Assembly: GCA_900313005.1 (NCBI GenBank)
Contig: ONZJ01000002.1
Location: 1,814,996 to 1,878,995, forward strand
DNA: 64,000 nucleotides
Reading direction: 5' to 3'
From: Rhodobacteraceae bacterium EL129
GTDB lineage: Bacteria > Pseudomonadota > Alphaproteobacteria > Rhodobacterales > Rhodobacteraceae
Shown one piece after another: positions 63,070 to 64,000 of the stretch. A program made the position numbers and the translations under genes. Below the pieces are notes generated by a model. That model was not told where the DNA came from and did not search any database. It saw only the letters and a program-made list of their open reading frames with translations. Within the stretch, counting starts at the first letter, position 1. Each line of letters starts with the position of its first letter.

Positions 63070-64000
63070 CTACTTGGGATGGCGCAACCGCGGGTTGGTC
63101 AAGATTGCCCCGACATCCGCCATAAGATTCATCAGGATGAAAACTGCCGCGAAAATTAGGCAGCAGGCCTGTACCACCGGGAAATCACGCTTTGCTACCG
63201 CGTTCACGAGGGCCTGACCGATACCGGGGTAGACAAAGACCACCTCCACCAACACCACGCCAGTGATCAAAAAGGCAAGGTTCAGCGCCACCACGTTGAT
63301 GATCGGGGCCCAGGCGTTGGGCAGCGCGTGTTTGACGATCACCCGCCACGGCGGTGCCCCTTTCAGTTTGGCCATCTCGATATAGGGCGAGGACAGCAAA
63401 TCCACGATCGCCGCGCGTGTCATGCGCATCATTTGGGCGATTGTGATCATGACCAGCACCAAGGCCGGCAGGAAGGTTCTTTCCAGAAACTCAAAAAACG
63501 TCATGTCGCCCTGCAGACTGGATATAGCCGGGAACATTTGCCATTTGACGGCAAAGAACAGGATCAGGATGTACCCCAGAAAGAAATCCGGGGACGACAC
63601 CCAGGTCAGCGCCATCACATTGGCAAACTTGTCAAAGATGGAATTGCGCAGCAGCGCGACAACCACGCCCAGAAAAATGGCAATGGGAACGGCAATGACG
63701 GCGGCATATGTCGCCAGATACATGGTGTTTTTGAACCGCTCTCCGATCACTGATGAGACACTGAATCCGGTCACGATTGAGTTGCCAAAATCGAGCACCA
63801 TCGCCCCCTGAAGCCAGCCCAGATACCGGATCACCGCAGGTTGGTTTAGACCCATTTCCTTGCGTAGGGCCGCCAGGTTTTCTTCGGTCGCCCCCTGCCC
63901 CAGCACCGCTTGGGCCACATCTCCGGGCAAAAGCTCGACCATGAAGAAGATGATCATGGAGATCACGATCAGGGTCAGCAGCCCAAAGAAAAGCCGTTTT
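63070..64000 (-). CDS. ABC transporter permease, DppB/OppB type (5' end outside window)
   Basis: About 310 residues visible; the reading frame is open through base 63999 (RLFFGLLTLIVISMIIFFMV) and the true start lies just beyond the window. Family features: VELLPGDVAQAVLGQ near the N-terminus, several transmembrane segments, and the permease EAA-like segment AKLKGAPPWRVIVKHALPNA. Part of a dipeptide/oligopeptide importer whose other genes are outside. The stop is 65 bp before the amidase gene start, suggesting one operon that may import amides or peptides for hydrolysis. Confidence 0.92.
   Translation of the reverse strand, partial: KRLFFGLLTLIVISMIIFFMVELLPGDVAQAVLGQGATEENLAALRKEMGLNQPAVIRYLGWLQGAMVLDFGNSIVTGFSVSSVIGERFKNTMYLATYAAVIAVPIAIFLGVVVALLRNSIFDKFANVMALTWVSSPDFFLGYILILFFAVKWQMFPAISSLQGDMTFFEFLERTFLPALVLVMITIAQMMRMTRAAIVDLLSSPYIEMAKLKGAPPWRVIVKHALPNAWAPIINVVALNLAFLITGVVLVEVVFVYPGIGQALVNAVAKRDFPVVQACCLIFAAVFILMNLMADVGAILTNPRLRHPK

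Overview
The window is about 64 kb of chromosome from an alphaproteobacterium, almost certainly the Rhodobacteraceae/Roseobacter group. The evidence is moderate-to-high G+C, fatty-acid and cell-division gene orders typical of that group (DUF177-rpmF-plsX-fabH-ihfA-MerR-tRNA-Pro; argS-SPOR-nagZ-scpA-scpB), a long-form Dcd, a single-cysteine DksA, and many heterotroph transport and catabolic genes. Family calls rest on motifs read by eye; no database search was possible.

Layout. (a) 1-2604: the end of an AMP-forming acyl-CoA ligase and a cytoplasmic BisC/TorZ-type molybdoenzyme. (b) 2605-3469: gene-poor sequence with decayed repeats. (c) 3470-7763, minus strand: a compact operon with a LacI-type regulator, an M29-aminopeptidase/NicX-like protein, an AhpD/CMD-fold protein and a non-pyrrolysine MttB-like methyltransferase, with a perfect LacI-type palindrome between regulator and enzymes. 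(d) 7764-8366: gene-poor. (e) 8367-15469: an accessory island of four sulfotransferase-type genes, a TPR-glycosyltransferase fusion and a GT31-like glycosyltransferase. (f) 15595-18716: aminotransferase, AbrB-type membrane protein, SDR dehydrogenase. (g) 18832-30810: the fabD-fabG-acpP and fabF-mltG halves of the fatty-acid cluster, separated by a HisA paralogue, a LuxR-type regulator, a polyamine ABC transporter (PotABCD-like) and a putrescine-type aminotransferase. (h) 31000-35449: cytochrome b561-YceI fusion, ABC-F ATPase, OlsB-like acyltransferase, BamE-like lipoprotein. (i) 35536-41132: DUF177, rpmF, plsX, fabH, ihfA, MerR, tRNA-Pro(GGG), dcd. (j) 41217-48713, minus: a 54-residue conserved-looking small gene, scpB, scpA, nagZ, SPOR protein, argS, a degenerate SDR and a dGTPase-like gene. 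(k) 48782-52642: A-type Fe-S carrier, exonuclease III, FAD monooxygenase, dksA, MoxR ATPase. (l) 52920-57133: an RND efflux adaptor/pump pair. (m) 57591-64000: DUF2927 lipoprotein, a 55-residue membrane protein, CoxE-type VWA protein, cupin, DUF2189 membrane protein, amidase, and the start-proximal part of a DppB-type permease running off the window.

Working together: housekeeping blocks (lipid synthesis, chromosome segregation, peptidoglycan, translation) alternate with accessory modules. The strongest candidates for undescribed biology are the LacI-controlled MttB-like operon and the sulfotransferase/glycosyltransferase island. A HisA paralogue with a catalytic Asp replaced by Glu and two small proteins (54 and 55 residues) also deserve attention. 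No CRISPR array, complete insertion sequence, prophage or rRNA operon was seen.
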